In this document: positions 1 through 6,742 of the stretch, in pieces
Layout of the letters: the number at the start of each line of letters is the position of its first letter
How positions within the stretch are numbered: the stretch's first letter is position 1
Assembly: GCA_964614215.1 (NCBI GenBank)
Contig: CAZTKP010000042.1
Location: 1 to 17,986, forward strand
Direction of reading: 5' to 3'
DNA from: CAZTKP01 sp964614215
GTDB lineage: Bacteria > UBP6 > UBA1177
Length of the DNA: 17,986 bases
Translations under genes and position numbers: made by a program
Notes under the pieces: model-generated
Told to the model about the DNA's origin: nothing
What the model saw: only the letters and a program-made list of their open reading frames with translations
Databases searched by the model: none

Positions 1-109
1 CCTTAAGCAGATAAGTTTTCCCCACCTGCCTTGCTCCCTGAACAACAAGAGGTTTTCTGTTTTGTGCACTTTTCCATTTAATGAGTGCCTGCATTGCCAC
101 TCTTTCCAT
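1..109 (-). CDS. AAA-family ATPase, DUF4143 type, N-terminus only (cut by window edge)
   Basis: Reading leftward from an ATG at 109, 36 codons are visible. They begin MERVAMQALIKWK and include RKPLVVQGARQVGKTYLLK. GARQVGKT is a Walker A (P-loop) motif. The Arg-Lys-Pro-Leu lead-in and the GARQVGKT wording are typical of the AAA_14/DUF4143 ATPases, stand-alone proteins of about 380-450 residues found in many copies in some bacterial and archaeal genomes; their biological role is poorly defined. The rest of the gene, including Walker B and the DUF4143 part, lies outside the window. The start at 109 was chosen because a perfect AAGGAGG lies only 4 bases upstream. A GTG at 100 or an ATG at 94 in the same frame are less likely alternatives. 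The gene is divergent from the metalloprotease at 438 and has its own promoter at 140-167. Family assignment is good; function is unknown. Confidence 0.8.
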   Translation of the reverse strand, partial: MERVAMQALIKWKSAQNRKPLVVQGARQVGKTYLLK

Positions 110-133
110 TCCGCCTCCTTTTTCAACCTTTCC

Positions 134-199
134 TTGCAGATATTACCAATTTTGGTATTTTTTGCAAGGAGATTTTCACATTTTTGGTATTTTCTGCAA
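134..199. repeat. Three copies of TTGGTA-N6-GCAA: an inverted pair plus one direct copy
   Basis: Copy A at 152-167 reads TTGGTATTTTTTGCAA. Copy B at 184-199 reads TTGGTATTTTCTGCAA in the same orientation, 32 bases further on. Copy C at 134-149 is the same motif on the other strand (TTGGTA-ATATCT-GCAA) and forms an inverted repeat with copy A around a TT centre. The two fixed blocks and the six-base spacing are identical in all three copies, while the middle six bases vary, as in a protein-binding site read at two half-sites. The motifs sit on the promoter of the DUF4143-type ATPase gene, so autoregulation by that protein or by a linked regulator is possible. Confidence 0.65.
140..167 (-). promoter_or_regulatory. 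Putative promoter of the leftward AAA ATPase gene, overlapped by an inverted repeat
   Basis: On the minus strand, TTGCAA (167-162) and TAATAT (145-140) are separated by 16 bases, an acceptable sigma70-type -35/-10 pair. Transcription would start about 25 bases before the ATG at 109. The inverted motif pair at 134-167 covers the whole promoter, as expected of an operator. This is inferred from sequence only. Confidence 0.5.
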
Positions 200-362
200 T
201 CAAAGCTAATTGTTGAAGATTCTCAATTGTACGAAAATTCCGTACAGTTCATCTTCCCAAATACAAAAATATGAGGTGCTTTGTTCATAAAAAATTGAAA
301 ACGTGAAAAGTCCTTCGTTACGAAGAAAAACCACTACATTCCTACTATAATTAATTTAGGCG

Positions 363-390
363 TTGACATAAAATCACGCAATTATATAAT
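363..390 (+). promoter_or_regulatory. sigma70-like promoter of the M36 metalloprotease gene
   Basis: TTGACA (363-368) and TATAAT (385-390) are both perfect consensus hexamers, separated by 16 bases. Transcription should start near 397, giving a leader of about 40 bases. A ribosome-binding site GGAGG lies at 426-430, seven bases before the ATG at 438. Confidence 0.75.
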
Positions 391-437
391 TCATTGACTG
401 GTGATGGTGCACATTATTCATATTTGGAGGTTAGCAA

Positions 438-2978
438 ATGAAAAAGGCATTGATTTTATTGATTGTTCTGATGCTCACAGCGTCAGTGACAGCTGTTGAG
501 AAGAATCTTTTCTCAAAGGCAACTGTCAAGACAAGACTGGACATTCCTGTTCTTGTGACCAACCTGAATGTTCCGGTAAAAGAGGACAAAGCGTCCCTTA
601 AAGCTTTTATCCAGAACGATTTCTTTAAAACTTACGGACTCGGAATGAACATTGAGCCTGTTCTTTTCAGAGCAGTGCAGATCGACGGTTCAAAGATCTT
701 TAAGTTCTCACACACCTACAAGGGAATTCCTGTTGAAGGTGTCTACACAACTCTTACTGTTGAGAACGGAAAGATCGACAGAATGGGTAACGGACTTGGA
801 AAGATCGACATAGATGTATCGAAGATGATCTCAAGTGACAAAGCTCTTTTTGCAGCTGCAAAGTTCAGAGGAATGAAAAAGCTGCCGAAGATCCACCATG
901 TTGAAAAGCTTATATCAAGACATTTTGGTCAGTTCGTTCCTGTTTACAAGGTTCGTTTTGCTCCGATCGCTCTTTATGACTCACGCTACGTTGTCGTTAA
1001 TGCTCTGACAGGAAAAGTAATCAAATCAGGAAATTCAACATATTTTGCTGATGACGATGTTATTGCAGTTGACGATGAAGTTAGTGACGAAGATGCAGTT
1101 CCTCCTGTTGAAGCGACAGATATGGCTAAAATGTGGAAGTATAATCCGCTTGTTACCCCGGACCTTGAAGAAGTTGAGCTTCCGTGGGTTGCCCCTGTTG
1201 ATGATGCTGAACTTGATGAAGAGATGAAAGGTACGCTTACTACTGAAGCTGATGATGAAGGTATAAGAAAGATCAAGGCTTTTAACTGCCCTAACAGTGG
1301 TGGAAGTGTAAGTCTTGAGGAAATGATCGGCTATCCCATTACTGTTCCGATGTGCAGTCCGACTCAGCTCGCAAATAAGATCGATAACGGAAGTTTTATC
1401 TATGACGACTGTGACGGCGGACATGAGTTCGTTGAAGAGAATATGACAGAGGATAAGATCGACAGATGCGCAGAGATCTCAATGTACTACCATGCTTCAA
1501 AGATCTACAAGTATCTCAGAGGACTTTACAAGGATCTCGGACGTGAAGGAAAGTTCTATCTTCAGAATAATGATGCGGAAAGACCTCTTAATGTAATCGG
1601 GAACTTCCAGATGCCTGATACAAGTGATCTTCAGGCTCTTATGAGTGGCGAAGCTGCTCTTGTTCCAATGGACAATGCTTTCTTTTCACAGGATAATCCG
1701 ACTTTCGGTTCACTTCTCGGACAGTTCGGAATAAAAGGCGACCTTCTTGTTTTCGGTCAGGGAACAAAGGCGGATCTCGGATATGACGGCGATGTAGTTT
1801 ACCATGAGTTCGGTCATGCAACCATTTACACAGCAGGAATTGCAGGAATGGAGTTTACCGACAAATACGGTATGTCAAATGAGCCTGGTTCAGTTCACGA
1901 AGGAACAGCAGATACTTTTGCTTTCCTGATGACAGACAACAGCTGCACAGGTGAGTATGCTTCAAAAGGCTTCGTGGATATGGCCGCAGCAATGGGCGGA
2001 ACTATCGAAATGGATAAAGAAGGTGATTTCTACTGTATGAGAACAGCTCTTAATGAATATACCGTTTTCGAGGATTTCATTGCGGAAGTTCATTGGGACG
2101 GACAGCCTCTTCTTGCTGCCAACTGGAGTATTTATCAGCTCATGAAGGGTGAGGATACAGATACACAGACACACAGAGATAACTATACGAAACTTGTAAT
2201 GAAAACTCTGTACGCGATAGGTGACAGCGATGCATCTTTTAAACTCTGGGCTGACACTTTTATGGCCGAAGTTGAAAAAGATGATGTCTACAAAGGAAAG
2301 AAAGCCGAGATCGAAAAGATCCTGACCGACAGAAATTTCTTCGAGGAGAAAAGAGCAAGGTCAGCGAATAAAACTATCAAAGAAAGTTATATCGCTGCAG
2401 CTGCGGCCGCTGAAGGAAGTGAAGATCCCATGGGTGGAATGACCGGCGGCAGCGGAATTACGATCACTGAAGATGATGAAGAGGTCAATGTAGCTCCATC
2501 TTATCTTCAGTTCTATTACGATGTTCCTGAAGATGCTGAAAAAACAGGGATAAAGATCTCAATGAGCGTAACAGCTGACAGTGGAAGTTCCATGCTTCCC
2601 ACAGGTGGATCGGCTGATCCTGAAGTTAGACTCTTTATAAGAAAAGGTGCTCCGGTGGAATATATCTATGATGCTGAGAACGATAAAGTTATAGTTGAGA
2701 AAGACGCAACGATTGAAAAAGGCGGAAGCGGCTCACTGCATACTTTTGAGATAGCTGATGTGGAAAAAGGCGCAAGATACTACTTCCAGGCAGTTAACTA
2801 TGCAGCGGCATCGGGTGTGCTTAGATCTATCGAGGTTAAAGGTGAGGATGTTGAAGCCGAAGTGGAAGATAGTGATGCCACAGATGAGGATGCTGACAGC
2901 GGTAATGCTGAAGAGATCCCTGATGATGAGGGAAGTACAGAGAAAAAGAGTTCTTCAGGTTGTTCCCTTACTTTATAA
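438..2978 (+). CDS. Secreted fungalysin/thermolysin-like zinc metalloprotease (M36-like) with C-terminal Gly-Cys tail
   Basis: This 846-residue precursor starts with a cleavable signal peptide (MKKALILLIVLMLTASVTA) that has no lipobox, so it should be exported. Residues about 45-205 resemble the FTP propeptide of fungalysin/thermolysin proteases, ending in a strand-rich VVVNALTGKVIKSG. The catalytic domain (about 280-680) carries HEFGH at 456-460 (zinc ligands H456 and H460, catalytic E457). E488 in HEGTAD is the likely third zinc ligand. FGQGTKADLGYDGDVVYHEF and EVHWDGQPLLAANWSIYQL match the pattern of bacterial M36-like enzymes. Residues about 695-810 form a beta-rich domain like the pre-peptidase C-terminal type. 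An acidic linker follows, then SSSGCSLTL with Cys842 five residues from the end. It is expected to degrade extracellular proteins. It has its own promoter and SD, and lies upstream of a lipoprotein gene that has a separate promoter. The exact family (M36 versus M4-like) is less certain than the gluzincin fold. Confidence 0.88.
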   Translation: MKKALILLIVLMLTASVTAVEKNLFSKATVKTRLDIPVLVTNLNVPVKEDKASLKAFIQNDFFKTYGLGMNIEPVLFRAVQIDGSKIFKFSHTYKGIPVEGVYTTLTVENGKIDRMGNGLGKIDIDVSKMISSDKALFAAAKFRGMKKLPKIHHVEKLISRHFGQFVPVYKVRFAPIALYDSRYVVVNALTGKVIKSGNSTYFADDDVIAVDDEVSDEDAVPPVEATDMAKMWKYNPLVTPDLEEVELPWVAPVDDAELDEEMKGTLTTEADDEGIRKIKAFNCPNSGGSVSLEEMIGYPITVPMCSPTQLANKIDNGSFIYDDCDGGHEFVEENMTEDKIDRCAEISMYYHASKIYKYLRGLYKDLGREGKFYLQNNDAERPLNVIGNFQMPDTSDLQALMSGEAALVPMDNAFFSQDNPTFGSLLGQFGIKGDLLVFGQGTKADLGYDGDVVYHEFGHATIYTAGIAGMEFTDKYGMSNEPGSVHEGTADTFAFLMTDNSCTGEYASKGFVDMAAAMGGTIEMDKEGDFYCMRTALNEYTVFEDFIAEVHWDGQPLLAANWSIYQLMKGEDTDTQTHRDNYTKLVMKTLYAIGDSDASFKLWADTFMAEVEKDDVYKGKKAEIEKILTDRNFFEEKRARSANKTIKESYIAAAAAAEGSEDPMGGMTGGSGITITEDDEEVNVAPSYLQFYYDVPEDAEKTGIKISMSVTADSGSSMLPTGGSADPEVRLFIRKGAPVEYIYDAENDKVIVEKDATIEKGGSGSLHTFEIADVEKGARYYFQAVNYAAASGVLRSIEVKGEDVEAEVEDSDATDEDADSGNAEEIPDDEGSTEKKSSSGCSLTL

Positions 2979-3017
2979 AAACTCCTAAGTAACAAAAGTT
3001 CCTGAATAAATTAATCC

Positions 3018-3048
3018 TTGAAAGTTTTTTATCACAGAGTACTATAAT
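3018..3048 (+). promoter_or_regulatory. Putative promoter of the MopE/anchor-L lipoprotein gene
   Basis: TTGAAA (3018-3023) and TATAAT (3043-3048) are separated by 19 bases, slightly longer than ideal, but the -10 box is perfect. The predicted leader is about 35 bases and contains GGAGG at 3079-3083. No convincing hairpin terminator separates this from the preceding protease gene. Confidence 0.5.
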
Positions 3049-3088
3049 TATAAGTTGTGTGCTGTAATCACAAAAATTGGAGGCAGAA

Positions 3089-4714
3089 GTGAAAAAACTC
3101 TTATTTTTACTTGTCATTTTTCTGTTATTTTCCGGTTGCGGAATAGATGATGACGAATGTTTATCGGATGATGACTGTGGGGAAGGATTTACGTGTAACG
3201 TTGACACAGGGGAGTGTGAACCTGAGGTGTCAGAGACTGGCGACAACGGAGAGGAAGCCGCAAACGATGAGGCAGGGTCCGGAAATGATGATGAATCAGG
3301 GTCGGATTCTTCAGAGAAACCGGATATTGATGAGCAATCGATCTATGTTGAATGTACTCCGGGAGATACAAAGGAATGCTATGAAGGACCAAGTAACTCC
3401 AAGGGTGTCGGTATCTGTATGGCAGGTGTCGCTACATGCGTCGTTGACGGAACAGACTGGAGCGAATGTGTCGGTCAGATACTTCCGCAGGCAGAGATCT
3501 GCGGAGACGGGATCGATCAGAACTGTGACGGAGTGGATGCAACGCCGGAAAACGTCGTAGATATTGATGGTGACGGTTTTACTTACTGCGAAGGTGACTG
3601 CTGTGAGACCAACTGGGAATGTCCCGAACCGACAAGAGCCGGGCCGGCATCATTTGAAGTGCCCGGAAACAGCGTAGATGATAACTGTAACGGTGAAATA
3701 GATGAGGCCGAGTCCTGTGACTCAGGTATAGCCGGAGATTCAAAAGATCCTGTCGATCTTGCAAAATCAATGGGAATTTGTCCTGTTACTGAAACTAGAG
3801 GATATGGACTTGTGACAGCGGAAATTCTTTTTCCTGATGAAACAACTGAGAGTCAGAACTTTGACCTCAGTACAGGTGACGGAACGGTAAGTTGCGGAGG
3901 AACGCCTCCCAACCCTGATTCTTATGCGGTGCTTTCAAAATTCGGAAATGTTATTACTCCGAGGGAAGGGAGCAGCTTTGTTATGCTTGCTAACGGTTTT
4001 GCCGCAGATCCCATTCCTGATCCGGGAACACAGGCCAACGGACTCAGTTCTGAACAGATGTGCACACGGTCGAATGCTCCCGCTGACTGGTATCAGGCAA
4101 ATGGAAGCCAGTTTCCTGATTCTCCCGGATGCGGAGGTTTGATCAGTACCGGGGATCCCGGCAAGGAGCCGCTGAACGATCCCGTCATGCTTAAACTGAA
4201 GCTGAAAGTTCCCAACAATGCGAGCTCTTTCAGTTTTGATATTTACTTCTTCAGTCGTGAATTTCCGGAATACGTCTGTCAGTATAACGACTTCTTCGTT
4301 GCGCTTCTTGACTCTACCTTCACATCAACCGACATGAATCTTCAGAATCCTCTTGACAAGAATCTTGCAATGGATGAAAACAAGAATCCTGTCGGTATAA
4401 ACCTCGCAAAGTCAGGCCTTTTTAGGGTTTGCTGTAACGGTGGAATAATCCAGTGCGGATACGATCCGATGAACAATTATTCTCAATACTGTACATTGGG
4501 ACCCGGAGATCTTGATGGAACTGGACTTTACGGTTCAAGCAAGGAAGGAGGCACAGGATGGCTTGTTACAAGAGGGAACGTTGTCGAAGGTGAGGAGATC
4601 ACTTTAAGACTGGCCATCTGGGATGCACTTGATCACATACTTGATTCAGAAGTGATAGTTGACAATTTTCAGTGGCACGAATCTGCGCAGAAACCCGGAA
4701 CAGGCGATAAGTAA
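3089..4714 (+). CDS. Lipoprotein with MopE-type metal-binding repeats and a choice-of-anchor L-like domain
   Basis: The start is the GTG at 3089. It sits five bases after GGAGG (3079-3083), and the protein then begins (M)KKLLFLLVIFLLFSGC, a classic lipoprotein signal with Cys17. An in-frame TTG at 3077 lies on the SD itself and is rejected. The product is 541 residues. After the lipid anchor comes an acidic Asp/Glu/Gly-rich linker (to about residue 85). A Cys-rich segment follows with CGDGIDQNCDGVD starting at C138, a second VDDNCNGEIDE, and DIDGDGF between them. These are MopE-like putative metal-binding repeats of myxobacterial secreted proteins. Residues about 220-535 resemble the choice-of-anchor L domain (SKFGNVITPREGSSFVMLAN and a late VDNFQW segment). 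The role is probably surface-bound and adhesive or structural; no catalytic motif is seen. It is transcribed from its own promoter and ends at a strong terminator. Confidence 0.8.
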   Translation: MKKLLFLLVIFLLFSGCGIDDDECLSDDDCGEGFTCNVDTGECEPEVSETGDNGEEAANDEAGSGNDDESGSDSSEKPDIDEQSIYVECTPGDTKECYEGPSNSKGVGICMAGVATCVVDGTDWSECVGQILPQAEICGDGIDQNCDGVDATPENVVDIDGDGFTYCEGDCCETNWECPEPTRAGPASFEVPGNSVDDNCNGEIDEAESCDSGIAGDSKDPVDLAKSMGICPVTETRGYGLVTAEILFPDETTESQNFDLSTGDGTVSCGGTPPNPDSYAVLSKFGNVITPREGSSFVMLANGFAADPIPDPGTQANGLSSEQMCTRSNAPADWYQANGSQFPDSPGCGGLISTGDPGKEPLNDPVMLKLKLKVPNNASSFSFDIYFFSREFPEYVCQYNDFFVALLDSTFTSTDMNLQNPLDKNLAMDENKNPVGINLAKSGLFRVCCNGGIIQCGYDPMNNYSQYCTLGPGDLDGTGLYGSSKEGGTGWLVTRGNVVEGEEITLRLAIWDALDHILDSEVIVDNFQWHESAQKPGTGDK

Positions 4715-4730
4715 TTCTCACAAAGTTCAT

Positions 4731-4770
4731 AAAATAAAAAAACGCCCCCTTGCGGGGGCATTTATTTCTT
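4731..4770. terminator. Strong, probably bidirectional rho-independent terminator
   Basis: GCCCCC (4744-4749) and GGGGGC (4754-4759) form a perfect six-base-pair GC stem around TTGC. It is flanked by an A-rich tract on the left (to 4742) and a T-rich tract on the right (4761-4770). It ends the lipoprotein gene and could also stop leftward transcription. Confidence 0.85.
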
Positions 4771-5098
4771 CGAAAGGTTTGCTCCGGGGATCTTTAGTAA
4801 TGGAGCCCCGGAAGGCTTTGTTGGATTGAAGTTAATACAGTGTTGGTGTTGTAAGAATGCCGAAACGGCACTGTGAACGATACTTAGAAGAGCAACCCTT
4901 TCTTTTTTCATCTTTAAATGAACTCGACAAAGTATATGCAAATAGCGTGCCAAAGTCTTTTTGGGGTGAAAAGGCACTAACTCTCTGAAATTGTTTGACT
5001 AAAAACTTGAAATAATGAAAAAAAGGCTATTCTGCAGTTAAAATTTTATTAAGAAAAATTTCATGTAAACATGATGTGTAAACTAAAGATGACAGTTT
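4771..5098. other. Convergent intergenic region with several stem-loops, no gene called
   Basis: This stretch of about 330 bases lies between the terminator and the end of the leftward PNGase F-like gene. Visible dyads are TCCGGGG (4783-4789) with CCCCGGA (4806-4812), and TGCCG-AAA-CGGCA at 4858-4870. A leftward open frame of 71 codons (4977-4762) has no SD, begins close to the AT-rich part and runs to the terminator. Its Lys/His/Leu/Cys-rich translation has no recognised family, so I do not call it a gene. The region could hold a small RNA or a repeat relic. Confidence 0.4.
5052..5074 (-). terminator. Weak candidate terminator after the PNGase F-like gene
   Basis: Reading leftward, TCATGT-TT-ACATGA (5074-5061) forms a perfect six-base-pair but AT-rich stem followed by AATTTTTCTT. 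It lies 25 bases after the stop codon. The stem is weak, so termination may be partial. Confidence 0.35.
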
Positions 5099-6718
5099 CT
5101 ACCAGATCACGATATAGCTTGTGAGTGGGATTTCAGCTCTATATCCATCGGGATTTGTAACAACAGGTTCATAGATCTCTCCGTCGAGCAGAGCCCTGTA
5201 CGAGAAAGTGTTAGCTCCAGTTATCACTTTGTCCGTAATGTCGATATTTATCAGTTTGACATCCTGTCCCGGACACCATCCTGCTCTTCCAAAAGGCCAG
5301 GAGCCTGACTGGTTAGGAATAACGCCTTCATTTACAAGATCAAAACATCCGCGATCTGTACCTGCATTGTCAAAATCTATTTCAAAGTCAGTTCCGTTTA
5401 CATTAAAGATCGATTCGAACTTACAGAATTCAGCGCAGTTTGCCTGTTCAGAGCCGTTCCCGTGACCTGTGATATAGGCGCTGATAAAAACTTTTTTAGC
5501 TGTTGACGGTACATCGAGGTTGATCTCCTCAAAATTTGAGTTGTACTCCTCGTTGAACTGAGTCGTCCCGTTGTAAAGTTCGTGTATCTCGATTGGGTGA
5601 GAACTTTCTTCGTCAGGGATGAAAAGAAAGTCGAGGTAGTTGGTGTACTGGTCTCCCGCAACGGAAAATCTGAATTTATTTTTGCTGTTCTGTTTAATGA
5701 GAGGGATCAGAGGAGTTATGTCCGTAACCCATTTTCCACTTCTTCCGTAGGATGTTATCCACCTGCCGATCTCAATGTCGCAGATGTCGGAATCAGTATT
5801 CTCACAAAGATGAAGATGCTGTATCCTATCCCACTCGCAGGCTGCTGCATCATCGCATACCTGAGTTAGTTCTATGAAGAGCTTTCCTTTTGTCAACTCA
5901 GGGAAGTCAGCCTCGAAGAACAGTTCTTTGCCCCAACCCTCTTCCGGAAAAGGAACACCGTCAATACCTTTGATCCTTACAGCATTTTCATTTTTGGAAA
6001 AATTTTTCTCAAGGTCATACTCAAAGTTGTAGTATTCAGCTTCCTTGTAGACAAACTCGAACTGAAGGTCCATGGAAGACGATGCCCAGCTGTGAAAAAG
6101 ACCGCCTTTCCTGAGTTTCTGGAATCTGTCTATTCCGAGAAAAAAGTCCGAAGTGTTTTCAAGCCACTCACTTATCCATGAGTCAAATTCGTTAACAGGT
6201 TTTGAAGCCAGATGTATCCGCTCCTTTATTTTTGATCCCCCGATGGTGTAGGCAGTTTCAAGATTTGCTTTAAGCTGGTCCATACGCTCATTAAAAGTAT
6301 CCTGGATGGCATCTATAAGAAAGAAGTAGTGAACATTGGTCGGAGATTTTTCGACAAACTTTATGAGATCTGTTTTCCAGATAGCAGTACTCTGAGTATT
6401 CGAAGGGCGGTAGATTATGAATATGTATGTTTCATCTTTACTTCTGTTCTCGGAGAAAACCCAGTCACCATTTTCAGTCGGTATCGTGAAATCTCCGGCA
6501 GTATCTCCATAGTTGGTCCCGTAGGGTCCGTCAAGAAAATCGGGACTTGTGGAAGAAGCTGTATCGTCATCATCGGCTGAAGTGTCACTGCTGTCTTCAT
6601 CTGTTGTTTCGATGTCGTTATCTAAACTGCTGTTATCATTTTCATCGTCGCTGCTGTTCTTGTCTGAACCGCAGGAAATAAATACAACTATAGAAAGAAA
6701 GAAAATGAATTTTTTCAT
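5099..6718 (-). CDS. Lipoprotein with thioredoxin-like N-terminal part and PNGase F-like C-terminal domain
   Basis: The 539-residue product starts MKKFIFFLSIVVFISCGSDK, a lipoprotein signal with Cys16, followed by an Asp/Ser-rich linker to about residue 60. Residues about 65-225 (GDTAGDFTIPTENGDW, then YIFIIYRP and VHYFFLID) look like a thioredoxin/redoxin fold without a CxxC. Residues about 235-539 resemble peptide-N-glycosidase F, which removes N-linked glycans from Asn: CEWDRIQHLHL with D297, EIGRWITSYG, NCAEFC with E430, and RAGWCPG at 478-484. From recall of the Elizabethkingia enzyme, EWD corresponds to catalytic Asp60, CAE-W/F-C to Glu206 and RAGWCPG is identical. Glu118 has no clear counterpart (FSVAGD at that place). 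Start support is AGGTG five bases before ATG. The gene follows the S8 protease gene by 24 bases, so the two are very likely co-transcribed. The fold assignment is firm; activity and substrate are inferred. Confidence 0.8.
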   Translation of the reverse strand: MKKFIFFLSIVVFISCGSDKNSSDDENDNSSLDNDIETTDEDSSDTSADDDDTASSTSPDFLDGPYGTNYGDTAGDFTIPTENGDWVFSENRSKDETYIFIIYRPSNTQSTAIWKTDLIKFVEKSPTNVHYFFLIDAIQDTFNERMDQLKANLETAYTIGGSKIKERIHLASKPVNEFDSWISEWLENTSDFFLGIDRFQKLRKGGLFHSWASSSMDLQFEFVYKEAEYYNFEYDLEKNFSKNENAVRIKGIDGVPFPEEGWGKELFFEADFPELTKGKLFIELTQVCDDAAACEWDRIQHLHLCENTDSDICDIEIGRWITSYGRSGKWVTDITPLIPLIKQNSKNKFRFSVAGDQYTNYLDFLFIPDEESSHPIEIHELYNGTTQFNEEYNSNFEEINLDVPSTAKKVFISAYITGHGNGSEQANCAEFCKFESIFNVNGTDFEIDFDNAGTDRGCFDLVNEGVIPNQSGSWPFGRAGWCPGQDVKLINIDITDKVITGANTFSYRALLDGEIYEPVVTNPDGYRAEIPLTSYIVIW

Positions 6719-6742
6719 GATTTCACCTGTAAAAATATGAAT

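Larger units (their letters stand above)
110..437. other. Divergent intergenic region, no gene seen
   Basis: About 330 bases lie between the leftward ATPase and the rightward metalloprotease. Besides the two promoters and the TTGGTA-N6-GCAA copies, two small dyads are visible: TGTACG (228-233) with CGTACA (241-246) around a seven-base loop, and CTTCGT-T-ACGAAG at 313-325. Either could be an operator for one of the flanking genes. A 70-codon rightward open frame from 62 lacks a ribosome-binding site, overlaps the real ATPase gene antisense and has no recognisable protein character, so it is not called. Confidence 0.6.

Noticed and set aside
62..274. Rightward 70-codon open frame at the left edge
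   Set aside because: It overlaps the DUF4143-type ATPase gene antisense and the operator region, has no SD, and its composition reflects T-rich DNA.
1639..1821. Antisense open frames inside the M36-like protease and other large genes
   Set aside because: They lie wholly within well-supported genes, lack ribosome-binding sites and show no protein-family character.
3077..3088. Upstream TTG start for the MopE/anchor-L lipoprotein
   Set aside because: The TTG overlaps the GGAGG ribosome-binding site. The GTG at 3089 gives a proper spacing and a clean lipoprotein signal.
4762..4977. Leftward 71-codon open frame between the convergent genes
   Set aside because: No SD, no recognised family, and it ends at the terminator hairpin. 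It is kept only as part of the gene-free region description.
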